DNA of 64,000 nt from JALYOC01 sp036675345 (GCA_036675345.1 JAKFFE010000009.1:1-64000); one strand, 5' to 3'. Shown: positions 15,577 to 24,692, counted from the first letter of the stretch. Notes: generated from the sequence alone by a model not told the origin. A program made the numbers and translations.

Positions 15577-16233
15577 TCAGGGTGGAGGTCCGACCGGCGC
15601 CCGGGACCCGATTCGCCCTGGGAACAGTCGCTTCTGGACGAGCTCGGCGATCAGCGCGTGGCCGACCGGGTTCGGGTGCACGCCATCGGGCGCGAACATC
15701 GAGGTCGGCTCGTGCCCTCGGAACGCGCCGTGGACATCAAGCAACCCGACGGACTTCCGCACAGAGAGCGCCGCGAGCGCGTCGTTGTACTGCGCCACCA
15801 CGGCGTTGGAGCGAACCCGCCCCGAGGGATTGCGAATGCCATCGGCGCCGGGCGCGACCGGGGTCAGGTTCACCAGCCAGACCTCGCAGCCCAGGAGGCG
15901 CAGCTCATCGACCGCCCAGGAGAGGTTCTCCACGTACTCCTCCAGTGGAACGACGAACCTCCCATCGCCCTCGGCCGCATCGACGGCACCGAAGGCCAGG
16001 ATCACCAGCGAGCGCGCGCTCTTGTCCAGGCGAGTCAGGAGCTCGGCCTTCAGACGCGTTCGCATCCCTTGCGTCGTGTCCCCGCCGATCCCGAGGTTGA
16101 AGACGCAGACCCCAGGATCACCCTCGCTCAGGAATCGCGCCATGCCTTCGGTCTTCAGGCGGTCCACCCAGCCTCCGCGCTCGGCGTCGTACTCGCCGAG
16201 AGTGAAGCTGTCGCCGAAGCAGTAGAGGTCCAT
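15577..16233 (-). CDS. SGNH/GDSL-type hydrolase, altered oxyanion Asn
   Basis: 218 residues from ATG 16233. Block I FGDSF supplies nucleophile S9, block II is NLGIGGDTT, and block V DGVHPNPVGH carries the Asp-His pair. These define an SGNH esterase/lipase fold. Block III, normally GxND, reads FGAVDA, so the oxyanion-hole Asn is replaced by Val. Activity may be reduced or altered, or this member may use another residue. No signal peptide, so probably cytoplasmic. It ends in a Pro-rich tail and is divergent from the MopE-like gene. Confidence 0.78.
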   Translation of the reverse strand: MDLYCFGDSFTLGEYDAERGGWVDRLKTEGMARFLSEGDPGVCVFNLGIGGDTTQGMRTRLKAELLTRLDKSARSLVILAFGAVDAAEGDGRFVVPLEEYVENLSWAVDELRLLGCEVWLVNLTPVAPGADGIRNPSGRVRSNAVVAQYNDALAALSVRKSVGLLDVHGAFRGHEPTSMFAPDGVHPNPVGHALIAELVQKRLFPGRIGSRAPVGPPP

Positions 16234-16567
16234 GCGTTCCAAGCCACTTCCCGCAGGTTGCCCGGCCAACACGGCGGCGCCCACGCCACGCGACCCGATG
16301 GCTGTCCGCTCCAGCCCCGACCTCCGCTCCACCCTCCGCCCGCCCGGGAGTATTTCGGCGAGGAATCTTGGCCCCAGCACGCAGCCACCGACATCGCGGA
16401 CCCGAGGCGGGCGAGGTTCAGAACTCCGAGGAGACGGTGATCAACCCAGGCGGTGCCCGCGCCTCGCTGCGCCCACGCCCGCCATCGGGAGGACCGACCG
16501 CGCCGCGGGGCGGGCAACCGCGTCGGAGGACTTGCTCTGCCGCGGCGATTCGCAAAGAGTCTGGCGC
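16234..16567. other. Divergent intergenic region without recognisable gene
   Basis: 334 bases between the start of the SGNH hydrolase (minus) and the MopE-like lipoprotein (plus). It must contain both promoters, but no clear -35/-10 pair, hairpin or repeat stood out. Open frames here are Arg/Pro-rich shadows. Confidence 0.4.
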
Positions 16568-17671
16568 ATGCGTACCCCCGTCCTCCGTCTCGCGTCACTG
16601 CTGGTGCTGGGGCTGCTGTGGTCCTGCGGGGTGGTGGAGGACGACCCGGACGGGGGCAAGCGGTTGTGCGACCCGGACGCGACCGAGGTCTGCAACTTCG
16701 AGGACGACGACTGCGACGGCGAGGTGGACGAGGACTTCAAGGCCGCCGCCGGCGCCTCCCCCGCGCTGGGCGACCCCTGCGACGGGCTGGATCTGGACCT
16801 GTGCCGGGAGGGGGTCTTCACCTGTACCCCGGATGGCCGCGGGGTGGCCTGCTCGGACCTCACCGTCAACACCGCGGAACTGTGCAATGGGCTGGACGAG
16901 GACTGTGATGGCGAGGCGGACGAGGACTTCGAGCTGGGCGCCGGCTGCGACAGCCCGGACGACAACGACCTCTGCGCGGACGACGTCACCGAGTGCAGCA
17001 GCAGCGGGGTGCGGATCATCTGCCGCAACCTCGCCAACGACCACAGCGAGCGTTGCAACGGCGTGGACGACGACTGCGACGGGGTGATCGACAACGGCTT
17101 CAACGTGGGCCAGGCCTGCGATGGCCCGGATACCGACTCCTGCTCCGAGGGGGTGCTGGCCTGCAACGGCTCCGGGACCGACACTGTCTGCAGCGACGCC
17201 ACCGGCAACACGGTGGAGACCTGTAACGGCCTGGACGACGACTGCGACGGAACCGAGGACGACGGCTTCAACCTCGGCACCCCCTGCGACGGCGCCGACT
17301 CCGATGCCTGCATCGAGGGAGTGACCATCTGCCGTGGCGATGGCACCGGCACCCAGTGCGGGGACACCACCTCCAGCACCCCGGAGGTCTGCAACGGGCT
17401 GGATGACGACTGCAATCCAGCAACCCCTGAACTGCTGGGCCAACCGTGCGATGCGCCGACCGACGCCGACTTGTGCAAGGAGGGGGTCTGGAGCTGCAAC
17501 GGGGACTTGTACCGGTGTGACGAGCCAGCGGGAGACGCGGTGGAAGCCTGCAACCTGGTGGACGACGACTGTGACGGGCAGATCGACGAGGAAGGCGTTT
17601 GCTGTGGATCGGTGTCCCCCTCCTGCGACCCGGGCGAGACTTGCGCCAACTGCCCCGACTGCTGCCCGTAG
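16568..17671 (+). CDS. MopE-like Cys/Asp-rich metal-binding lipoprotein
   Basis: 367 residues with a lipoprotein signal (VLGLLWSC). The mature part consists of six or seven Cys-rich modules, each with a core like CNGLDDDCDGxxDxxF, followed by a segment of LGxxCDG and CxEGVxxC. This is the putative metal-binding (MopE-type, PF11617-like) repeat seen in methanotroph MopE and in many myxobacterial surface proteins; Asp-rich loops suggest calcium or copper binding. The C-terminus is dense in Cys (CDPGETCANCPDCCP). Predicted to be anchored in the outer membrane and surface-exposed; the exact ligand is unknown. Confidence 0.85.
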   Translation: MRTPVLRLASLLVLGLLWSCGVVEDDPDGGKRLCDPDATEVCNFEDDDCDGEVDEDFKAAAGASPALGDPCDGLDLDLCREGVFTCTPDGRGVACSDLTVNTAELCNGLDEDCDGEADEDFELGAGCDSPDDNDLCADDVTECSSSGVRIICRNLANDHSERCNGVDDDCDGVIDNGFNVGQACDGPDTDSCSEGVLACNGSGTDTVCSDATGNTVETCNGLDDDCDGTEDDGFNLGTPCDGADSDACIEGVTICRGDGTGTQCGDTTSSTPEVCNGLDDDCNPATPELLGQPCDAPTDADLCKEGVWSCNGDLYRCDEPAGDAVEACNLVDDDCDGQIDEEGVCCGSVSPSCDPGETCANCPDCCP

Positions 17672-17682
17672 GGAACTCGACC

Positions 17683-17970
17683 ATGGGACCGCGCGCCAAG
17701 CTCTCGTTGTCCAAGCAGGTGATGGGCTACCTCCGCGACCCGGCGGTGGCCCTCTGGCGGAAGGGGGCCGGGCTGGTGGCGGCGATCTACGTGGTCTCGC
17801 CCATCGACATCGTTCCGGACATCCTCCCGGTGCTGGGCTGGCTGGATGACGTGGGGGTGGTCTCGGCGGTCGCGGCGTTCTTGATCCGCGACATCCGCAA
17901 GCACTCCCGGCGGCTGCCGCCGGGTCAGCCGTTCCCGGACGAGGAACCGCCGGTGGATCCTCGCCGGTAG
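17683..17970 (+). CDS. DUF1232 (YkvA-like) membrane protein
   Basis: 95 residues. The core AAIYVVSPIDIVPDILPVLG followed by WLDDVGV is the hallmark of DUF1232, small one- or two-helix membrane proteins of unknown function. Start ATG 17683 lies 12 bases after the MopE-like stop, with GGGAAC upstream as a weak binding site. The C-terminus is Pro/basic-rich. Confidence 0.85.
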   Translation: MGPRAKLSLSKQVMGYLRDPAVALWRKGAGLVAAIYVVSPIDIVPDILPVLGWLDDVGVVSAVAAFLIRDIRKHSRRLPPGQPFPDEEPPVDPRR

Positions 17971-18032
17971 CGCACCCGGACCCCAACCTCGGCTAGTGTC
18001 CGCGCCCCCGTTCCCCTTCGGAGGCCTCTTCC

Positions 18033-19991
18033 TTGTCCAGCTCCTCTCAGTCCGCCCACCGTGCCGCACCGAACTCGCCTTCGGTGGACGGAGACCTCCC
18101 CCTCTCCGGGGATCGGCCGGAGTTCACCCTGCGGGCGGTGCTGATCGGCATCCTGGTCGCCACCTTCATCGGCTTCACCTATCCGCAGATCGTCCTGCGG
18201 CTGGGCTTTGGCCCGAACATGTCGGTGGTCAGCGCCTTTCTGGGCTTCATCATCATCAGCATCATCGGGAAGCTGGTGGCCAAGAAGGGCAACCGCTTCG
18301 AGTACAACATCGTCCAGACCGCCGGCACCGCGGCCGGGCAACAGGGCTTCATGGTGATCGTGCTGGCCGCCTTCGACCTGCTGGCGGCCAAGCCGGAGCT
18401 GGGGACGAAGATCGAGCTCTCCACCCTGCAGATCTTCCTCTGGCTGACCACCGCCGGGGCCCTGGGCGTGCTGCTGGCGGTGCCGCTGCGCAAGCACTAC
18501 ATCGACGAGGAGAAGCTGACCTTCGCCGACGGCACCGCGGCCGGCGAGACCTTGATCCTCCTGGACACCAACTATCGCGCCGCCAAGCGAGGAATCTGGG
18601 CGCTGACCATCGGCGGGCTGGCCGGCTTCATCCACACCCTCACCTCCCAGGCGGCGCGGTGGCGGATCTTCCCCGAGCAGCGGTCCTTCGGGGAGTGGGG
18701 CACCCAGCTGCACCTGGGCACCAGCTGGAGCCTGCTCTCGGTGGCCTCCGGAATGCTGGTCGGTCTGCGGGTCACCGTCTCGATGGGGCTGGGGATGGCG
18801 GTGTGGTTCTTCGTCCCGGACATGCTCAAGGATCAGGGGATCATCACCGCCTTTGATTACCGGTCGATGCTGCGGTGGATCATGTGGCCGGCGCTGGGCC
18901 TGATGGTCTCCGGCGGCCTGACCGCCCTGGCCCTGAAGTGGAAGCTGATCGTCCGCACCTTCAAGGACATCAAGGTCACCAGCATCGACAGCACCGACTT
19001 TCCGATCAAGTGGGTGGCGATCGGCTCGGTGGTGCTGAGCGTGGCGCTGATCGCGCTGCAGAAGATCGCGCTGGATCAGCCGGTGTGGCTGTCGGTGGCG
19101 GCGATCCTGATCTCGATCCCGGTGATGCTGGTGGGCACCCGGGTGCTGGGGGAGACCAACTGGGCCCCGATCTCCACCATGGCCAACATGGTGCAGGTGT
19201 TCTTCGCCGGCCTGGCCCCGGGCAACATCGCCGCCAACATGTTCGGCTCCGGCATGTCCGGCACGGTGGCCGCCAACGGCGAACACCTGATGCAGGACTA
19301 CAAGGCCGGCAAGCTGATCGGCTCCAACAACCGCTACCTGACGTACATGCAGCTGATCGCCCTGCCCTTCGGCGCGCTGGCGGTGGCCATCGTCTACCCG
19401 CTGCTCAAGGCCCAGAAGGGCATCGGTCCGGACCGCTACGGCCTGGCCCCGGAGTACGCCAGCCAGGTCACCGAGGCCGGCCTCAGCGCGCCGGCCAGCG
19501 TTCGCTGGGCGGGCATGGCGGAGGCGCTGTCCAAGGGCCTGGACCAGCTGCCGCAATACGCGCTGTGGGCGTTCGCGGTGGGCTGCGTGCTGGGGATCGT
19601 CTTCACCCTGCTGGAGGGCAAGTCGAAGTGGATCCCGTCCGCCACCAGCATGGGGCTGGGGATGCTGATCGAAGGCTACTACGTGCTGGCGATGGTGATC
19701 GGCGGGGTGATCCAGCACCTGTGGAGCCGCGCCAATCCCAAGCAGGAGGGAGAGCTGGCGATCCCGCTCTCCTCCGGAGTGATCGTGGGCGAGGCCTTCG
19801 CGGTGCTGGCGATCGTGCTGCTGACCCTCTTCTCCGGGCTGTTCACCGGGGTGACCCCGGCCGAGTCGCTGATCTCCACCGACGTCTGGGGAGCCGCCTT
19901 CTTCCTGATGGTGGCGGGGGCCCTGTGGTTCGCCCGCAAGACCCGCGGCGCGGGCGACCTCACCCCGCCTCGCTCCGGCGGCGGTCACTAG
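18033..19991 (+). CDS. OPT-family oligopeptide/metal-chelate transporter
   Basis: 652 residues, polytopic throughout from residue 33. Features such as RLGFGPNMSVVSAFLG, NIVQTAGTAAGQQGF, LTFADGTAAGETL and LAPGNIAANMFGSGMSG match bacterial OPT transporters, which import oligopeptides or metal chelates by proton symport. The length fits the family. I chose TTG 18033, preceded by CGGAGG nine bases upstream; no ATG gives the whole first helix. The substrate cannot be told from sequence. Confidence 0.9.
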   Translation: MSSSSQSAHRAAPNSPSVDGDLPLSGDRPEFTLRAVLIGILVATFIGFTYPQIVLRLGFGPNMSVVSAFLGFIIISIIGKLVAKKGNRFEYNIVQTAGTAAGQQGFMVIVLAAFDLLAAKPELGTKIELSTLQIFLWLTTAGALGVLLAVPLRKHYIDEEKLTFADGTAAGETLILLDTNYRAAKRGIWALTIGGLAGFIHTLTSQAARWRIFPEQRSFGEWGTQLHLGTSWSLLSVASGMLVGLRVTVSMGLGMAVWFFVPDMLKDQGIITAFDYRSMLRWIMWPALGLMVSGGLTALALKWKLIVRTFKDIKVTSIDSTDFPIKWVAIGSVVLSVALIALQKIALDQPVWLSVAAILISIPVMLVGTRVLGETNWAPISTMANMVQVFFAGLAPGNIAANMFGSGMSGTVAANGEHLMQDYKAGKLIGSNNRYLTYMQLIALPFGALAVAIVYPLLKAQKGIGPDRYGLAPEYASQVTEAGLSAPASVRWAGMAEALSKGLDQLPQYALWAFAVGCVLGIVFTLLEGKSKWIPSATSMGLGMLIEGYYVLAMVIGGVIQHLWSRANPKQEGELAIPLSSGVIVGEAFAVLAIVLLTLFSGLFTGVTPAESLISTDVWGAAFFLMVAGALWFARKTRGAGDLTPPRSGGGH

Positions 19992-19999
19992 CGTCGAAC

Positions 20000-20040
20000 G
20001 CCCGGCCCCGGACCGCGCGCGCGGCCGGGCAAGAAGATTG
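20000..20040 (+). terminator. Possible terminator hairpin after OPT gene
   Basis: GCCCGGCC (20000-20007) is perfectly complementary to GGCCGGGC (20033-20040), with a GC-rich loop, starting nine bases after the transporter stop. No T tract follows. Confidence 0.4.
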
Positions 20041-20101
20041 GCAGACGCTGAAGCCCGCCGCCGGGTGCTAACCGTCCTTCGTCCACGAGGGAGGTTCAGC
20101 G

Positions 20102-20497
20102 ATGAAGACGAGCAGGCCGGCGATCCTGGGTGCGGTGGCGATGTTGCTGGTGACCGGAGCCGCCTACGGAGGCTACCGGGTGAACTACGCCACCATGGCT
20201 GTTCCCGCTTCCAGCTACGCGTCGGGGCAGCTGGCCAATGCGCGGGCCAGCAGCAACAACGTCGAACGGCTGTCGTGCTCTGCCAGCGCGCTCCCCGGCT
20301 ACGGCTATGCCTCCTGTTACGCCCGCAACGCCGCAGGGACCTCGGTCAGCTGCCTCACCGATGATCCGGGGATGGTCAACCTGATCAGCTCGGTGAAGGG
20401 AGACAGCGAGCTGTACTTCGAGTGGAACCCCTCCACCGGGCGCTGCACGATGATCATGGTCAGCAACGGCTCCTCCTACGCCCCCAAGCAGCCGTGA
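20102..20497 (+). CDS. Small exported protein, unknown function
   Basis: 131 residues with a signal peptide or N-terminal anchor (SRPAILGAVAMLLVTGAAYGGY). The mature part has four Cys (LSCSA, YASCYARN, VSCLTDD, GRCTMIM), likely forming two disulfides in the periplasm. GGGAGG lies upstream of ATG 20102. Sequences of this style are frequent as uncharacterised myxobacterial proteins; no function is assigned. Its stop overlaps the following gene as GTGA. Confidence 0.72.
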   Translation: MKTSRPAILGAVAMLLVTGAAYGGYRVNYATMAVPASSYASGQLANARASSNNVERLSCSASALPGYGYASCYARNAAGTSVSCLTDDPGMVNLISSVKGDSELYFEWNPSTGRCTMIMVSNGSSYAPKQP

Positions 20498-21006
20498 ACC
20501 CCGCCCGCGGGCATGGAGGATGGCTGCTGGGAGTGCTGGTGTTGCTGGCCGGCGCCCAGCTCTGGGAGGTGCGCAGCCAGCGGGAAGAGCTGGCCCAGCT
20601 GCGGACCCTGGTGGAGACGCAGGATCGCTCACCTCCCCCCGTGGCGCAGCCCAGCCACCAGTCTGCGCAGCGGTACGCGTTCTCCCCCGCGGAGCTGGAG
20701 GCGATTGGTAGGTCGGTGACCTGGACCGCGCCCGCTCCGAGCCTCGTGGGCCCCGACGTCATCGAGGCACCGGCGGCGGGGGCCGAGCCCGACCCGGCCC
20801 AGGCGGCAGCCCTGGAGCAGGCTCGGGCGTTGGTGGAGGACAGCCTCTCCACCGGGACCCTGCGCCGCGAGGACGTGCTCGCGCTTCGCCGGATCAAGGC
20901 CAGCGTGGGCGCCACGCCTGGCTACGGCGCGCTGCTGACGCAGCTGGTGCTGGCGATCAACGCCCAGCGACTGACTCCCGAGGATCCCGACTTTCCGCTG
21001 CCGTAG
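20494..21006 (+). CDS. Hypothetical N-terminally anchored protein
   Basis: 170 residues from GTG 20494, overlapping the previous stop by four bases. One membrane segment near residues 9-22 (GGWLLGVLVLLAGAQLW) is followed by a short coiled-coil-like stretch (EVRSQREELAQLRTLVETQ), a Pro-rich linker and a C-terminal helical domain (LEQARALVEDSLSTGTLRRE). It probably acts in the cell envelope with its co-transcribed neighbour. No family recognised. Confidence 0.65.
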   Translation: MNPARGHGGWLLGVLVLLAGAQLWEVRSQREELAQLRTLVETQDRSPPPVAQPSHQSAQRYAFSPAELEAIGRSVTWTAPAPSLVGPDVIEAPAAGAEPDPAQAAALEQARALVEDSLSTGTLRREDVLALRRIKASVGATPGYGALLTQLVLAINAQRLTPEDPDFPLP

Positions 21007-21007
21007 G

Positions 21008-21778
21008 TCAGGCCACCGCGATCGTCCGCTCCCCGGCGGCGGCTTCTCCGGATCCATTTCCGACTCCGGCATCGGCATCGGCATCGGCTTCCCCGTCGCC
21101 GGCCTCGGCTCCATCTCCTGTTCCGACATCGGCCGCGTATCGGTCTCCGACTCCGGCCCCGGCCACCTCCGCCGGCGCCAAGGCTCGCTTGAGCAGCTCC
21201 ACCAGGGTGGTGGCGTGCTCCGCCATCCCCTGCTCGTCCAGCAGGTCCAGGTTGGCGAGCAGCCACTGTTCGGTGGCCTGGTCGATCGCCAGATACAGAT
21301 CGCAGATCAGCTCCAGCGGCAGCTCTCCGCGGACCGCGCCCACCTGCTGCCCGTGCTCCAGGTCCGCGCGCAGCCGGCGCTCCAGCTCACCGTAGACGGG
21401 GGCCAGCGGGCCCTCGCGCATCTCCGCCGGCATCCGCCACACCGCGCGGGCCAGCCCCCGCATCCAGGGGGTGCTCTGCAGCTGCAGGAACTGCTGCCGG
21501 TAGCGCTGCTCCAGCCGGGGCCAGAACTCGTCCCGTTCGGCGGGGGCCTCCTCCTCCGGGGGCCGGCTGGCCTCCAGGAAGTACTCCACCACCGTGGCCA
21601 GCAGGTCCGACTTGTCCTCGAAGTAGTAGTAGGCGGCGCCCTTGCTGATCCCCACCGTCTCCAGGATCCGGTTCAGGGACGTCCCCTGGTAACCGTGCTT
21701 GCCCACCTCCTGGGCGGCGGTCTCCAGGATGCGCAGGCGGCGCTCCAGCGGAAGCTTGTCGAATCGGGACAGCGGCAT
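21008..21778 (-). CDS. TetR-family transcriptional regulator
   Basis: 256 residues. Residues about 15-60 form the TetR helix-turn-helix (ILETAAQEVGKHGYQGTSL, then ILETVGISKGAAYYYFEDK), giving confident assignment. The rest is the variable ligand-binding domain, ending with a Gly/Ala/Asp-rich low-complexity tail of about 45 residues that is unusual for the family. It is divergent from the amidohydrolase gene across 84 bases containing a palindrome, so it may repress that gene and itself. Confidence 0.9.
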   Translation of the reverse strand: MPLSRFDKLPLERRLRILETAAQEVGKHGYQGTSLNRILETVGISKGAAYYYFEDKSDLLATVVEYFLEASRPPEEEAPAERDEFWPRLEQRYRQQFLQLQSTPWMRGLARAVWRMPAEMREGPLAPVYGELERRLRADLEHGQQVGAVRGELPLELICDLYLAIDQATEQWLLANLDLLDEQGMAEHATTLVELLKRALAPAEVAGAGVGDRYAADVGTGDGAEAGDGEADADADAGVGNGSGEAAAGERTIAVA

Positions 21779-21821
21779 TGGCGGGTTCCCCTCTGAGACC
21801 CAGGCGTTCGACCGTCAATCA

Positions 21822-21841
21822 AGACCGGGTGGTCTGACCAC
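21822..21841. promoter_or_regulatory. Candidate TetR operator
   Basis: Overlapping inverted repeats lie in the divergent promoter region: AGACC-GGGT-GGTCT (21822-21835) and GTGGTC-T-GACCAC (21829-21841). Placement between a TetR gene and a divergent target, immediately upstream of the AAGGAG site, is typical of an operator. Confidence 0.45.
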
Positions 21842-21862
21842 GCAAGGAGTTTGTGGCGTGTT

Positions 21863-23560
21863 ATGCGACCGCCCATGCTCAAGCTCTGGGGAGCCCTCCT
21901 GATTGGCCCGCTGTTGTTGGCCGGTTGCCTGTGGCGAGGCCGCGGGGGCGAGCCGCCCCCTCCCAAGGACGCGGTGATCTACGTGGCGGACCGGGTCCGG
22001 ACCCTGGACGAGGCGGCGCCCCTGGCCCAGGCCTTCGCGGTGGCCAACGGCCGGTTCCTGGCGGTCGGCTCGCAGAAAGAGGTGCGACGCGCGGCCGGCC
22101 CGGAGGCCCGGGTGATCCACCTGGGGGCGGTGACCGTGATCCCCGGCCTGGAGGACGCGCACGCGCATCTGCTGGGACTGGGCCGGGCGCTGGGCACCAT
22201 CGATCTCTCCGGGACCCGATCGCTGGACGAGGCGCGGGAGAAGATCCGCGCCGCGCCTCCCTCCAGCTTCCAGGGGGAGTGGCTGATCGGGCGCGGTTGG
22301 GACCAGAACGACTGGGCAGAGCTGGGCGGCCGCTTCCCCGACCGCCAGACGCTGGACGCGCTGTGGCCGGATCGTCCGGTGGCGCTGACCCGGGTGGACG
22401 GTCACGCCTACTGGGTGAACTCGGTGGCGTTGCGCCGGGCCCAGCTGACCCGGGAGACGCCGGACCCGGAGGGAGGACGGATCTTGCGCGACGCGCAGGG
22501 AGAGCCGACCGGTGTCTTGGTGGACAACGCGATGGAGCGGGTCAACGCGGTGCTCCCCCAGCCGGGCGACGAGGATCGCCAGCGCTGGCTGACCGCGGCG
22601 ATGACCCGCTGCGCGGAGCTGGGACTGACCGCCATCCACGACGCGGGGATGGACCTGGCGACCTTCTCCTTGCTGCAGCAGTGGGACGCGCTGGATGCGC
22701 TGCCGCTGCGGATCTACGGGATGGTGGACGGATCCTCCCCGGACGCGGAGCAGCTGCTGGATCGCGGGCCCTTCCAGGGACGGAAGCTGTCGCTGCAGGC
22801 AGTGAAGTTCTGGGCGGACGGCGCGCTGGGCTCCCGCGGCGCCGCGCTGCACGCACCCTACTCGGATGAGCCGGGCCACCACGGGCTGCTGCTGTTGACG
22901 CCGGAGGAGCTGGAGGAGCGGACGGAGGCCTTCATGCGCGCCGGCTTCCAGGTGGCGATCCACGCCATTGGCGATCGGGCCAACACCCTGGCCATCGAGC
23001 TGCTGGCCCGGAACGCGGCGGCCACCAAGACCCCCCACCTGCGGCACCGGATCGAACATCTGCAGATCGTCCGACCCGAGGACCTGCCCCGGATGAAGGC
23101 CGCGGGGCTGATCGCCAGCATGCAGCCCACCCACGCCACCAGCGACATGCCCTGGGCCGAGGCCCGGGTCGGTCCCACGCGGCTGGCCGGCGCCTACGCC
23201 TGGCGCCGGGTGCTGGAGGCCGGCCTCCCCCTGGCCTTCGGCAGCGACTTTCCGGTCGAGCGGCCGGACCCCCTGCACGGGCTGTACGCCGCCCGGACCC
23301 GCCAGGATGCGCAGGGCCAGCCGCCGGGTGGATGGCTGCCCGACCAACGGTTGACCGGAGAGGAGGCGCTGCGGGCCTTCACCGTCGGGTCTGCCTTCGC
23401 CGCCCAGGCGGAGACCCGGCGGGGGCGGATCGCCAGGGACCTGGAGGCGGACTTCGTGGTCCTGCCGGTGGATCCGGTGGACGGCCCGCCCCTGGAGGTG
23501 CGCAACCAGGCGGTATTGCTGACCGTGGTGGCCGGGCAGGTGGTTTTCAGGGCCCGATGA
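21863..23560 (+). CDS. Amidohydrolase-3 family lipoprotein (YtcJ-like)
   Basis: 565 residues from ATG 21863; TTG 21851 is too close to the AAGGAG. A lipoprotein signal ends at LLLAGC. The enzyme has metal-binding HAH in EDAHAHLLGLG, a Lys in VKFWADGALGSRGAAL, His residues in VAIHAIGDRA and RHRIEHLQ, and a final Asp in GSDFPVERPDP. This matches the YtcJ/NfdA group of metal-dependent hydrolases that cleave N-acyl or amide substrates. Being lipid-anchored outside the cytoplasm is less common for this family. Its substrate is unknown; it is probably controlled by the divergent TetR. Confidence 0.88.
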   Translation: MRPPMLKLWGALLIGPLLLAGCLWRGRGGEPPPPKDAVIYVADRVRTLDEAAPLAQAFAVANGRFLAVGSQKEVRRAAGPEARVIHLGAVTVIPGLEDAHAHLLGLGRALGTIDLSGTRSLDEAREKIRAAPPSSFQGEWLIGRGWDQNDWAELGGRFPDRQTLDALWPDRPVALTRVDGHAYWVNSVALRRAQLTRETPDPEGGRILRDAQGEPTGVLVDNAMERVNAVLPQPGDEDRQRWLTAAMTRCAELGLTAIHDAGMDLATFSLLQQWDALDALPLRIYGMVDGSSPDAEQLLDRGPFQGRKLSLQAVKFWADGALGSRGAALHAPYSDEPGHHGLLLLTPEELEERTEAFMRAGFQVAIHAIGDRANTLAIELLARNAAATKTPHLRHRIEHLQIVRPEDLPRMKAAGLIASMQPTHATSDMPWAEARVGPTRLAGAYAWRRVLEAGLPLAFGSDFPVERPDPLHGLYAARTRQDAQGQPPGGWLPDQRLTGEEALRAFTVGSAFAAQAETRRGRIARDLEADFVVLPVDPVDGPPLEVRNQAVLLTVVAGQVVFRAR

Positions 23561-23594
23561 CGGGACGCGTCAAGCCGGTTAGACTCTCGGGGCC

Positions 23595-24671
23595 TTGAAG
23601 CAACTTCGTTCTCCCCTCTCCCGGCTGATGGCCGACGCGATCGCCCGAGCGGTCCAGGTCGGCGGCACCTTCGATTCCCACCCGGACGAGCTGCACCGCG
23701 TCCCCACCGCCGACGGGGCCAGCATCGCCCTGGCCCGCTACCAGCCGCGAGACGTCCGCCGCTTCGTGGAGCCGGTGATCCTCTGCCACGGGCTGGGGGC
23801 GAACCGGCTGATCCTGGACCTGGACGACAAGTACTCGCTGGCCCGGTACCTGGCGCGGGCCGGGTTCGAGACCTGGGTGATGGAGCTGCGCGGCCGCGGG
23901 CTGGCCGGTCCGCCGCTGGACGCCACCTTTGACGCCCAGGCCGAATACGACGTGGGCGCCGCGCTCAAGGCGGTGCTGGCCGCCGGCCACCGGGAGGTAA
24001 CCTGGGTGGGGCACTCCAAGGGCGGGCTGGTGCTGTACGCGCACCTGGCCAAGTTCCCCAAGGCGCCGGTGAAGGCAGCGGTGATCGTGGGCAGCCCGGC
24101 CACCTTCGCGGTGCAGCCGGGGCTCAAGCGCTTCGTGCGCACCCTGGGGCCGCTGTTGAAGATGGCCTCGGTGCCCGCCTCCCGGCTCGGGGCGCTGTCC
24201 TTGATCGGCGGACCTCCCCCGGGGCCGATCACCAAGTATCTGATCCGCGAGGAGAACGTGGACGTGGAGGTGGCCCGGCGCACCCTGGCCGCGGTGGCCT
24301 CGGACATCCCGGGCGGGGTGGCTCGCCAGTTCGCCGACTGGGTGAACACCGGGCGCTTCTGCACCGTGGACGGGGGCTATGACTACCGGCTGGGGATGGA
24401 GGGGATCCGGATCCCGATGCTGCTGATGGCCGGGTCGCAGGACTACCTGGCCCCGCCGCTGGCGGTGGCCCGGGCCAAGGACCACCTCAAGGGTCCGATC
24501 AAGTGGGTGGTGGCGGGCAAGGCCCACGGGTTCGCCGAGGACTACGGCCACAGCGACCTGGTGATCGGCCGCAAGGCCCCGGAGGAGATCTTCCCCCTGG
24601 TGGCCTCCTATCTGGCCGCCCAGTCCACCCCGGCCGCCCGGCCCGGTGGCGTGGTCCTGTCCACCGGCTGA
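23595..24671 (+). CDS. Alpha/beta-fold hydrolase
   Basis: 358 residues from TTG 23595. HGLGANRLILDLDDKYSLAR is the oxyanion region, GHSKGG the nucleophile elbow with catalytic Ser, and the C-terminal ...GHSDLVIG supplies a His in the expected place, with Asp in GSQDYLAPP. Overall layout recalls PhaC-related or lipase-like serine hydrolases. No signal peptide is present. It is 34 bases after the amidohydrolase and may be co-transcribed. Substrate unknown. Confidence 0.82.
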   Translation: MKQLRSPLSRLMADAIARAVQVGGTFDSHPDELHRVPTADGASIALARYQPRDVRRFVEPVILCHGLGANRLILDLDDKYSLARYLARAGFETWVMELRGRGLAGPPLDATFDAQAEYDVGAALKAVLAAGHREVTWVGHSKGGLVLYAHLAKFPKAPVKAAVIVGSPATFAVQPGLKRFVRTLGPLLKMASVPASRLGALSLIGGPPPGPITKYLIREENVDVEVARRTLAAVASDIPGGVARQFADWVNTGRFCTVDGGYDYRLGMEGIRIPMLLMAGSQDYLAPPLAVARAKDHLKGPIKWVVAGKAHGFAEDYGHSDLVIGRKAPEEIFPLVASYLAAQSTPAARPGGVVLSTG

Positions 24672-24692
24672 GTTCTCGGGTACTGAGCCCGG

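Noticed and set aside
17925..19988. 687-codon frame opposite the OPT transporter
   Set aside because: Gln/His/Gly/Arg-rich antisense shadow without domains; the transporter reading is convincing.
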